A stretch of DNA of 64,000 nt. It comes from Planctomycetota bacterium (GTDB lineage Bacteria > Planctomycetota > UBA8742 > UBA2392). The notes beneath the pieces were generated by a model. That model saw only the letters and a list, made by a program, of their open reading frames with translations. It did no database searches and was not told where the DNA came from. Numbering within the stretch: the first letter of the stretch is position 1; each line of letters opens with the position of its first letter. Position numbers and translations under genes: made by a program. This document shows positions 55,531-64,000 of the stretch, in pieces. The stretch lies in the NCBI GenBank assembly GCA_027493625.1, contig JAOSKM010000001.1, forward strand, positions 1,703,489 through 1,767,488. Direction: 5' to 3'.

Positions 55531-56411
55531 TTCTTCCGTATCAGCGCCAGCGCCTGCTGCTCAAGCTCGGGGCGGCGGTGCTGAAGCACCTGCACCACCT
55601 CGAGGGTTGACAGGTCAAGATTCGCCTCGATGCGCACCTGCAGGAAACCGGCCTGCGGGATCGCTTCGCGCACCACCCCCACCGCCAGCCCCAGCGGGAA
55701 CTGGCCGCTGTAGTCGTTGGTAATCACCTGCATGCCCGGCTTCACCTCGGCGCCTACGGCCACGTCTTCAAGCTCCAGCCTTGGGAAGTGCGGCATCGCC
55801 GAGCCGTCGCCGCGCAGCACGCCGCGTACGCGAGCGGCGGCCGGCTGCCCGGGGGCGTCCGGGTCCACGATCAGGCAGCTGCAGGCAAAGCCCGGGTCCG
55901 TCACCAGCTGCACGCAGGCGTGCGCATCCCCCACCATGAACACGCGACCCACCAGTGTGCGCCCCGCCACCACCGGCATGCCCTCGGCCACTCCGTGATC
56001 ACGGCCGCGGTTGATCCAGCACGAGTGGCGCCAGCCGCTGCTGTCACCGTGGAAGACCACCTGCGCATGCACCGCCTGCGGCAGCGGATTTGCGGCGAAT
56101 TCGGGCCCGCCCAGCGCGCCCTGGTCGGCAAGGGCCTGGCGCAGCCGGGCGTTCTCCGCGGCCAGAGCGGTAACGCGGTCGCGCTCGCGGCGCAGGTCCA
56201 CGCGTACGCGCTCGTCCTCGGACAGTTCATCATAGGGTGTTTCACTGACTTCACTCTGGGCGCGCGCCAAGGGCAGGAACGTCAGGAGTTTCAGCCGTTC
56301 ACCCACGCGCAAGTAGGGCAGCACGATGGTCAACGACAGCAGGATGCAGGTCGTAACCAGCGGGTGGCGCAGGAACCAGGCGAGCGACAGTTTGTCGTGG
56401 TTGCGGGGCAT
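55527..56411 (-). CDS. mreC: Rod shape-determining protein MreC
   Basis: Periplasmic scaffold with one N-terminal membrane helix (PLVTTCILLSLTIVLPYL), a coiled coil (DLRRERDRVTALAAENARLR, residues ~70-95) and a C-terminal beta domain (NRGRDHGVAEGMPVVAGRTL). 294 residues is typical. No clear Shine-Dalgarno; a TTTTGAA array ends about 5 bases before the ATG. Confidence 0.9.
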   Translation of the reverse strand: MPRNHDKLSLAWFLRHPLVTTCILLSLTIVLPYLRVGERLKLLTFLPLARAQSEVSETPYDELSEDERVRVDLRRERDRVTALAAENARLRQALADQGALGGPEFAANPLPQAVHAQVVFHGDSSGWRHSCWINRGRDHGVAEGMPVVAGRTLVGRVFMVGDAHACVQLVTDPGFACSCLIVDPDAPGQPAAARVRGVLRGDGSAMPHFPRLELEDVAVGAEVKPGMQVITNDYSGQFPLGLAVGVVREAIPQAGFLQVRIEANLDLSTLEVVQVLQHRRPELEQQALALIRKK

Positions 56412-56416
56412 GTGGG

Positions 56417-56505
56417 TTCAATTCAAAATTCAAAATGCAAAATTCAAAACCAGGCCTGCCACACGTGCTGACTTTTGAATTTTGAATTTGTCATTTTGAA
56501 CTGAA
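56417..56505. repeat. ATTCAAA heptamer inverted array between mreB and mreC
   Basis: Left arm 56417-56450 (ATTCAAA ATTCAAA ATGCAAA ATTCAAA) and right arm 56471-56505 (TTTTGAA TTTTGAA and so on) face each other. It fills the spacer up to the mreB stop. Confidence 0.85.
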
Positions 56506-56506
56506 G

Positions 56507-57574
<1,068 letters not shown>

Positions 57575-57685
57575 GGCGCAACCCGTCCTGTGATGGAGAT
57601 AAGGCGAGAGTGATCTCGCCAAGGGGGTATCGGGCAAACCCGCGCGCTTCCTTGAGTTAAACAGAAGAAGTTGCACGTCACGCCC

Positions 57686-57718
57686 AAACAAAAACAGGCG
57701 GCCCTTATGGGCCGCCTG
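57686..57718 (-). terminator. Intrinsic terminator of the zinc-ribbon/Pro-Glu gene
   Basis: Minus strand stem CAGGCGGCCC / GGGCCGCCTG with loop ATAA (57695-57718), followed by TTTTTGTTT. It lies 17 bases past the stop at 57736. Confidence 0.8.
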
Positions 57719-57735
57719 TCTGGTTTATGCCTGGC

Positions 57736-60115
57736 CTAGCCGGCCGTCACTTCCGTGATGCTGAACTTCTCAATGGCGATCTTGAGGCCGTTGCTGGTCT
57801 TGACCCCCACCTTGCCGGCGCCATCAGTCGCCTTTCCGGTGCTGAGCAGCTTGTGCCCGTTGAAGCTGGCGCTGACGTTGTTGCCCTGGAAGGTGACCAC
57901 CACCTCGTCGAACAGCACGTCGCGGTTCCAGCGGGGGATCGGCAGGTAGCCGCCCTCGGCGTCGCCGACCAGCGTGGTGGGCACACCGGCCGAAAAGCGC
58001 ACGATGCGATAGAAGCCGTCGCCGCGTATCTGCAGGGCCGAGTAGTTGGCCGGGTCGGCGTAGCGGAACTGGATTTCGTAGCCCTTGGCGTCCTTGCCGA
58101 CCTTGCGCACGTCGGCCTCGTCCATGTCGCGCCAGACGGTAAGGCGCACCTCGGCGGCGCCGACGGCGCCGATGGTCTGGAAGCCCTTGTTGGCGCCGAT
58201 CTCCAGCGCGCCCGGCGTGCCGGGCACGCCCTTGACGTGCTTGACGCCGCTGGGCAGCCAGTCCCATTCGTAGCGGGTGTTGTCGAAGTCTTCGTCGAAG
58301 AAATCGATCGGCTTGCCGGGCTTTGCCGGCTTGGGCTGCGGACGCTCGTACTTGGGCCAGTCCGACTTGAAAGGGTCGTCCTTGGCGCTGGGCACGGGGT
58401 CAGGCTCCGGCAGCGGCTCGGGCTCGGGCAGCGGTTCGGGTTCCGGCTTGGGTTCCGGCTCCGGCTCGGGTTCCGGCATGGGCGGTTCCGGCTCGGGCTC
58501 GGGCTCCGGCATCGGCGGTTCCGGGCTCGGGCTCCGGCATCGGCGGTTCCGGCTCGGGCTCGGGCTCCGGCATGGGCGGTTCCGGCTCCGGCTCGGGTTC
58601 CGGCATGGGCGGTTCCGGCTCGGGCTCGGGCTCGGGCTCCGGCATGGGCGGTTCCGGCTCCGGCTCGGGTTCCGGCATGGGCGGTTCCGGCTCGGGCTCG
58701 GGCTCCGGCATCGGCGGTTCCGGCTCGGGCTCGGGCTCCGGCATCGGCGGTTCCGGCTCGGGCTCCGGCATCGGCGGTTCCGGCTCGGGCTCCGGCATCG
58801 GCGGTTCCGGCTCGGGTTCGGGCTCGGGTTCGGGCTCCGGTTCCGGCTCGGGTTCAGGCTCCGGCTCGGGCTCCGGTTCAGGTTCCGGCTCCGGCTCGGG
58901 CTTGGGTTCCGGCTCCGGCTCGGGCTTGGGTTCCGGCTCCGGCTCGGGCTTGGGTTCGGGCTCGGGCTCCGGCTCGCCGCTTTCGTTGCCAGCCGGTTGC
59001 TGGTCGTCGTTGCCGGGTGCGGGCGCCGGCGCGGCCGGCTCATTCACCGGGCCGCCGACCATCTTCGCGATGTCGTTCAGCCAGGCTGCATCCTGCAGGC
59101 CCAGCGCTTCACGTGCCTGCGGCAGGTACACCAGCGCCGCGAACGCCGCCAGGTCCAGCAGCAGGAACAGCAGCAGCGCCTTCACCAGCAGGCCGCCGCC
59201 CTTCTTCTTTTCCTTGGCGGCGCCGATCTCGCCGGGCTTGCCCGCCTTGGCGGGCAGCTTGCGGCCGGTGTCCTTCTTGTCGAGTTTGCTGGTTCCCTTG
59301 GGCAGCGCGCCCTTGCCGGGGAGCGGGGCCTTGCCGGGCAGCTTGGCGTCGCCCCCGGGCAGCTTGGCGCCCTTGCCAGGAAGCGCGCCTTTGCCCGGCA
59401 GCTTTGCCCCCTTGCCCGGCAACTTGGGGCCCTTGCCGGGCAGCTTTGGTCCCTCGGAGACTTCGGCATCCTCAGCCGCCGTCTCCGCCTCGGCCTGGGC
59501 AGCGGCCAGCTCTTCTTCGCCGGGGATGTAATCAACGGCGGTGTCACCGGAGCTGGTGTCTTCGCCGGCTACCATGTCAACGGCGGTGTCGCTGCTGCCG
59601 TAATCCAGCGCGGTCTCATCGCCATCGTGCACGGTGTCGCCGGACGAAGCGAAATGGCCGCCGTCGTCATCGTCGCCCCAGGTGTCGCCGATGGTGTCCT
59701 CGCCCATGGCCTGCGCGGCAGGGACCACGGTCTGGCTGAAGTCGTCGCCGCGAGTGGGAGGCACCTCGGTGCGGAAGTCGTCGGCGTTGATGTCGGCCGT
59801 GGCAAACTCATCCTGCGCGCCGCCCCACTGGGTGGCGAAGTCATCGCGGGTCGGGGGCGGCTGGGTGGCGAAGTCGTCGCCGCCCACGCCAGGCATGGCG
59901 CGGCCGGGGCCTCCGGGTCCGGCCAGGGCCGGAGAATCCACCTGGGTCTGGTTCACGGCGTCGAACTTGTTGAAGTCCTCGGCTGTAGGCGGCGCCGAGG
60001 CGCCACCTACGCGGAAGACTCCGCCGCAGGCCTTGCACTTGATACGCTTGCCGAACAGCTCGTCGGGCAGCGTGAATTCTTTGTGGCAGTGTGGGCAATC
60101 AGTGGCCAGCGGCAT
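57736..60115 (-). CDS. Zinc-ribbon, transmembrane, Pro-Glu repeat protein with a C-terminal LamG-like domain; one frameshift
   Basis: Function unknown. Order of parts: N-terminal CxxC zinc ribbon ([10 protein letters not shown] and [13 protein letters not shown]), an Asp/Gly-rich acidic region, ~10 copies of a PGKGAKL-like unit, one membrane helix ([20 protein letters not shown]), a long Pro-Glu repeat ([13 protein letters not shown] type, about 190 residues), and a beta-rich C-terminal domain like LamG/DUF1080 carbohydrate-binding folds ([24 protein letters not shown] text). The frame shifts at 58523-58525 (one extra G in the repeat). Repaired length is about 792. It has a GGAGGAA site. The domain order suggests a cytoplasmic sensor joined through a rigid stalk to an outside binding domain. 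Confidence 0.8.
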
Positions 60116-60217
60116 ACTTCCTCCCGGCAAACGTCTCGCGGAAGCCCAAGTTTAGCCATCTGATGCGAAAGGCCAAAGGGGCAGGGTTGGATTTCTGAGG
60201 AGGTTGCAGAAGTATGA

Positions 60218-60341
60218 CAGGAGGCAGGCGGCAGGCGGCAGGAGGCAGGCGGCAGGAAACTACAGAGGCCAGGGATTTCCCTGACCTCTTGCCTCTGACC
60301 TCTGGCCTCTGACCTCTGAACTCTGAACTCTGGCCTCTGCC
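60218..60341. repeat. Two adjacent heptamer arrays (CAGGCGG and CTCTGAC)
   Basis: First array 60218-60257 (CAGGAGG CAGGCGG CAGGCGG CAGGAGG CAGGCGG). Second array 60262-60341 (CTCTGAC CTCTGGC CTCTGAC CTCTGAA CTCTGAA CTCTGGC CTCTGCC), with a short facing arm at its left. They fill the gap between the zinc-ribbon gene and the next lipoprotein; no gene is seen in 60116-60343. Confidence 0.85.
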
Positions 60342-60343
60342 CG

Positions 60344-60856
60344 CTACCGATTCCCCTTCAACTCGCCGGGCACCTCGCCGCGGAAGCTATCGACGCCGCG
60401 GAACTCCTCCGGATCGCGTTCCAGCACGCTGATCTCGTAGTTCGGACCATAGGTGGTCGAGATGCGGTTGTAGCGGCGGGCGAACTCGGCCAACTGGTCC
60501 CGGGCGTCTTCCTTGCGGCGCTGCTCAATGAAGTACAGCAGGCGGTCGCTGGTGCGGAAAAGGTCCTGGGTCTGGCTGAAATACTCGTCGTAAACCTCGA
60601 AGTCGTTGGGCAGGCGCGCAGGCTCATAGGTCGTGAGCCACTTGGTGTATTCGCGCAGCCGCTCGGCGTCAGGCACGGCCTCGCCGAACTGGGCGCCGAT
60701 CACCGCCTTGTCGATAGAGGCGACTTCCTGGCGGATCCAGGTCATGGCCTCGTCGTAGCTGCGCGGCTCGGATGCCAGCCGGGCTTCCTGCGACGACGCG
60801 CAGCCAAAAGACAGGGCCGACATCAGAACCACGACGAACAGGCAAATCGTCTTCAT
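60344..60856 (-). CDS. Small uncharacterised lipoprotein
   Basis: No family recognised. The 170-residue protein starts MKTICLFVVVLMSALSFGC, a short signal peptide with a lipobox Cys (FGCASS, near residue 19). The mature part is charged and mostly helical (YDEAMTWIRQEVASIDKAVI). ATG 60856 is preferred to an upstream start that lacks the signal peptide. It stands 70 bases beyond the peroxiredoxin-like gene. Confidence 0.75.
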   Translation of the reverse strand: MKTICLFVVVLMSALSFGCASSQEARLASEPRSYDEAMTWIRQEVASIDKAVIGAQFGEAVPDAERLREYTKWLTTYEPARLPNDFEVYDEYFSQTQDLFRTSDRLLYFIEQRRKEDARDQLAEFARRYNRISTTYGPNYEISVLERDPEEFRGVDSFRGEVPGELKGNR

Positions 60857-60926
60857 GGCACGAACCGATTCTGAACCGGGGGCCCGTAATGTACCCACAC
60901 GCCTGCCAGTTACAAGCGCGTCGCTG

Positions 60927-61696
60927 TCACGGCGAGGTCACCGCGCCCGCAAAACCGTCGCGAAGCTCCTGCGGCGTCACCGAGCACCGGTAGTTGGCCG
61001 GCTGGAACGAGCCCGCCACCGTGCCGTCCGCGCGCACGAACAGAACCGCAGGCCTGCCCAGGTTCTTGCCCGGCACGGCATCGGCATGGAGCAGGCCGAA
61101 GGCGTCGGCCACTGCGGCATCCGGGTCAGCCAGCATCGGGAACTTCACGCCGGTGCGCTCAACCATTGCCTTCACGTCTTCCGGCGGGTCGGGCATGAAA
61201 CCCACGATCTCGCCGCCCGCCTTCTGGATTTCCGGGTACACCTCGCTGGCGACCGCCAGGTCCTGAGGCAGTAAGGTCACCACACTCCGCGACCGAAAAT
61301 CAGCACCACGGGCTTGCCGCGCAGGCTGACGGCGCTGACGGCGTTGCCGTTCTGGTCCTTCAGCTCAAAGGCGGGGATAGGCTTGTCGGCCGCGAACTGC
61401 GCGGGAGCGGGCAGCTGGTAGCTGAAACTGAGGATCCACCAGCTGATGCCGCCGGCGCCGGCCAGGGAAAGCAACATCAGCAGGGCCAGCATCACCTTGC
61501 CCAGCCTGGCCTGGCCGTGACGCAGGAACTGCACGGTGCCCAGCAGGCTCCAGCCGGCGCCCAGGAAAACCAGGATCAGCTTGGGCCAGTCGCCTTCCGC
61601 CAGCACCGGCAACTGCGGCGCCTGCGGCAGGAACAGCAGGCCGGCCACCGTCACCAGCAGCGCACCCAGCAGCGAAACCAGAACCGGAATCCCCAC
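60927..61696 (-). CDS. Membrane-anchored peroxiredoxin/thioredoxin-like protein with in-frame TGA (candidate UxxC) and a frameshift
   Basis: Start GTG 61696, two bases after the MOSC stop and with GAGGAG before it. Three membrane helices (VLVSLLGALLVTVAGLLFL; LILVFLGAGWSLLGTVQFL; VMLALLMLLSLAGAGGISWW) precede an AhpC/TSA-type domain (FELKDQNGNAVSAVSLRGKP). The redox centre reads FGRGVW-TGA-PYC, where the family has RGxWCPYC, so TGA (61279-61277) replaces the first Cys codon. After PYC one base appears missing before QDLAVASEVYPEIQKAGGEI. A hairpin starts 8 bases after the TGA. Repaired length is about 256. It could be a selenoprotein, or a Cys codon altered by mutation or sequence error. Confidence 0.7.
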
Positions 61697-61698
61697 GC

Positions 61699-62160
61699 TT
61701 ACTCCTCCAGCGCGGCCGTGTCGCCGACGTGCACTTTTCCGCTTTTCACCACGGCGCACATCAGGCCCACGTGGCCGACGAAGTGGCTGACTTTTACCCC
61801 TTCGACTGTTTCGGTGAAATGGGCGCAGGGCATGCGGGGAGTAACCACCTCGAGCACCGCCTCGCCGATGCGGATGCGCTGGCCGAGGTCTAGCCAGTTC
61901 AGGTCGATTTCCGGCGACAGCACGATGTTCTCGCCCAGGCCGCCCGGCAGCTCGCGGCTACGGCCGAAGTTGCGCTCGAACCAGTCGTAGCCTGCACGGG
62001 TGACCAGGTTGACCTGGCGGCCCAGGTGCTTGCCGAACTTCTTGTCGCCCTGCACGCCCTTGCCCTCGACCAGCATCACGCTGTCGCGAGCCTCGCGATA
62101 GATGGGCGTATCGTTGCCTTCGGGCCCGATCGCCAGCCCCAGCACTTTCGCTTCTGCCAT
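61699..62160 (-). CDS. MOSC domain protein
   Basis: MOSC domains bind molybdenum cofactor or carry sulfur on a conserved Cys. The 153-residue protein starts MAEAKVLGLAIGPEGND, has LGENIVLSPEIDLNWLDLGQ and the Cys motif VVTPRMPCAHF near residue 115. ATG 62160 is preferred over 62292, whose extra 44 residues are not conserved. It is directly followed by the peroxiredoxin-like gene, so the two are likely co-transcribed. Confidence 0.88.
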   Translation of the reverse strand: MAEAKVLGLAIGPEGNDTPIYREARDSVMLVEGKGVQGDKKFGKHLGRQVNLVTRAGYDWFERNFGRSRELPGGLGENIVLSPEIDLNWLDLGQRIRIGEAVLEVVTPRMPCAHFTETVEGVKVSHFVGHVGLMCAVVKSGKVHVGDTAALEE

Positions 62161-62306
62161 TTCCGCACCTGCGTTCCGGTTGTCCCGCCATAGTAAGCAG
62201 CGGAACAGGGTGACAGGGAAGGGGGAAAAGCGGGAGCAATCCTGTCGCGGCGGGTGTAAATAGATATCTAGATATGCTAATCCTTTTACCACTTCACACC
62301 CGCGCC

Positions 62307-63983
62307 ATGCGGGATGCCAAACCCAGCCTGAGGTTCAACTTGAAGAAAGTACTGCTTACCAGCGTCTGCCGCCCCCTTGGCGAGGCCTACGGCGACGCGC
62401 CCAGCGTCGGCTACGAACTGCTTTACGGCCAGGTGACCCGCGCCCAGGGCATGTTCAGCCCGCGCTCGCTGCACACCCAGTTCTCGCTCGATTACATCGC
62501 CGTCAACCTCGACGCCCCCACCGTGGTGCTGCAGTACCCCTCGCGCGCGGAGCTGATCCGCGAGCTCAAAAAGGGCTACGACTACGTCGGCATCTCGTTC
62601 ATCCTCGCCACCTTCCACATCATGGAAGAGATGGTCGCCCTGGTGCGCGAGCACGCGCCGCAATCCGAGATCGTGCTGGGCAGCCACGGCACCGTGCTCG
62701 ACGACGACGTGCTGAAGCCCTACGGCGACCACATCTGCCGCGAAGAGGGCGTCGCCTTCATGCGCCGCCTGCTGGGCGAGCCCGAACGCGAAATGCCCTA
62801 CACCCACCCCAACGTGATCAACCCCCTGCGCGTGTTCGGCCAACATGTCTCGCAGACCGGCATCGTGTTCGCCGGGCTGGGCTGCGCCAACGGCTGCGAC
62901 TTCTGCTGCACCTCGCACTTCTTCAAGCGCCGCCACATCCGCCTGCTGCCCACCGGCCGCGACATCTACAACGTGGTGCGCAAGTACCACGAGATCGACC
63001 CGGACATGAACATCATGATCATGGACGAGGACTTCCTGCTCAACCGCGAGCGCGCCCTGGAGTTCCGCGACTGCGTGATCGAGGGCGGCAAGCCGATCTC
63101 CGTGTTCTGCTTCGCCAGCGTGCGCGCGCTGAGTCGCTTCACCGTCACCGAGATCATGGAGATGGGCATCGACGGCATCTGGATCGGCTACGAAGGCACG
63201 CGCTCCGGCTTCGCAAAGCAGTCCGGCCGCCCCGTCGACGAGGTCTTCAACGAATTCCGCGAGCACGGCATCACGGTGCTGGCCTCCATGATCGTCGGCT
63301 TCCCCTACCAGACGCCGGAGATCATCCAGGAAGAACTCGACGGCCTTTTGGCCCTCAAGCCTGCCTTCTCGCAGTTCCTGATTTACGGGCCGGTGCCGGG
63401 CACGCCGTTCTTTGAGCGCGTAGTGAAGGAAGGCCTGTTTCACAAGGAAGTGCAGGAAGACCCCAAAACCCACTACTGGCGCAAGGGCACCGGCTTCTAC
63501 TCGCTGGTGAAGCACGAGACCATGTCGGCCAAGCTGATCGAGGACCTGCAGGCAAGCTGCTTCAAGCAGGACTTTGAGCGGCTGGGGCCGTCAATTTACC
63601 GCGCCGTCGAGGTGTGGCTGAACGGCTACCTCAAGTGGAAAGATTCTCCCATTCCCATCATGCGCAAGAAGGCCGAGCTGTTCGCCCAGTTCGTGCGCAG
63701 CTCGTACCCGGCGTTCCTGCCCGGGCGCGTGTTCGGCCCCACCCGCGAAACACGCCGCGCCCTCGGCCGACTTGAGAAGCGCATCCACGAGGTACTGGGC
63801 AAGCCGAACCTCAAAGAGCGCGCGCTGGCACTGGGCGCCGTGCCGGCCGCGGCCTGGACCGCCCTGACCCTGAAGCTGAACCTGTTCCAGCACCCGAAGC
63901 TGATCCGCCGCGAGTTCCGCATGCCGCAACCAAGGCCGGAACCGCCGCTGCTGGTGCACAGGGAAGGCCTGCCGGCATCGTAG
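62307..63983 (+). CDS. Radical SAM protein with B12-binding-like N-terminus
   Basis: Substrate unknown. The ~558-residue protein has an N-terminal segment like a cobalamin-binding domain (YVGISFILATFHIMEEMVAL, GSHGTVLDDDVLKPYG) without the DxHxxG motif. The radical SAM core follows with the cluster motif CANGCDFC (CxxxCxxC, near residue 200), and a C-terminal ~150 residues. An in-frame ATG at 62274 exists. ATG 62307 is preferred because the earlier one overlaps an ATATCTAGATAT palindrome and a possible promoter, and neither has a clear Shine-Dalgarno. It is divergent from the MOSC gene. The last 17 bases of the window hold no gene. Confidence 0.82.
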   Translation: MRDAKPSLRFNLKKVLLTSVCRPLGEAYGDAPSVGYELLYGQVTRAQGMFSPRSLHTQFSLDYIAVNLDAPTVVLQYPSRAELIRELKKGYDYVGISFILATFHIMEEMVALVREHAPQSEIVLGSHGTVLDDDVLKPYGDHICREEGVAFMRRLLGEPEREMPYTHPNVINPLRVFGQHVSQTGIVFAGLGCANGCDFCCTSHFFKRRHIRLLPTGRDIYNVVRKYHEIDPDMNIMIMDEDFLLNRERALEFRDCVIEGGKPISVFCFASVRALSRFTVTEIMEMGIDGIWIGYEGTRSGFAKQSGRPVDEVFNEFREHGITVLASMIVGFPYQTPEIIQEELDGLLALKPAFSQFLIYGPVPGTPFFERVVKEGLFHKEVQEDPKTHYWRKGTGFYSLVKHETMSAKLIEDLQASCFKQDFERLGPSIYRAVEVWLNGYLKWKDSPIPIMRKKAELFAQFVRSSYPAFLPGRVFGPTRETRRALGRLEKRIHEVLGKPNLKERALALGAVPAAAWTALTLKLNLFQHPKLIRREFRMPQPRPEPPLLVHREGLPAS

Positions 63984-64000
63984 GGGCGGGCGCTACTGCG

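Noticed and set aside
58400..58980. Tandem DNA repeat resembling a minisatellite or CRISPR
   Set aside because: It encodes the Pro-Glu repeat of a protein; unit lengths vary and there are no spacers.

Overview
This window is a GC-rich bacterial chromosome segment dominated by the core transcription and translation gene block. Lineage is inferred. An outer-membrane-type cell plan is suggested by lipoproteins, MreBCD and an AsmA-like protein. A zinc-ribbon/Pro-Glu-rich membrane protein, an FHA plus Ser/Thr kinase protein, a long three-helix SecE and a CCCCGGGC-TTAC-GCCCGGGG intergenic hairpin together fit Planctomycetota or a nearby PVC-type lineage best. No rRNA is present, so this is not proven.

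Layout. Bases 1-15241 (all minus strand) carry the alpha, spc and S10 operons from rpsJ down to rpoA and rplQ, with rpmD and rpsD missing from their usual slots. Bases 15354-18907 are the str region (rpsL, rpsG, fusA). It has a terminator after rpsL, a promoter before rpsG, and a promoter plus a long structured leader ending in a terminator in front of fusA. A TPR-like lipoprotein gene lies between rpoC and rpsL, overlapping rpoC by one base. Bases 20054-32014 carry rpoC, rpoB, rplL, rplJ, rplA, rplK, nusG and secE. Bases 32040-34628 hold tRNA-Trp, rpmG, tuf and a tRNA-Thr/Tyr/Gly/Thr cluster with its own promoter.

The second half is mixed. It holds a plus-strand envelope pair (small membrane protein plus large AsmA-like repeat protein) and a glycerophosphodiester phosphodiesterase. 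Two unusual tRNA genes and a tiny 24-codon transcription unit follow, then topA, ruvX, a GxxExxY gene inside inverted repeats, manC, leuB and an M48 protease. The tig-clpP-TPR-clpX proteolysis operon comes next, then an FHA kinase with a TetR regulator, mreBCD, the zinc-ribbon/Pro-Glu protein, a small lipoprotein, a peroxiredoxin-like gene with an in-frame TGA, a MOSC protein and a radical SAM enzyme.

Three themes run across the window. First, intergenic spacers from about 30.7 kb onward hold at least ten arrays with a 7-base period (one with 8), often as facing inverted arms. Second, single-base frameshifts break several genes, including rpsE, rplL and topA; they look like sequence errors, so the broken genes are described as if intact. 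Third, the best candidates for undescribed biology are the fusA leader, the UGA-containing peroxiredoxin-like gene, the non-canonical tRNA pair, and the GxxExxY element with near-perfect terminal inverted repeats.
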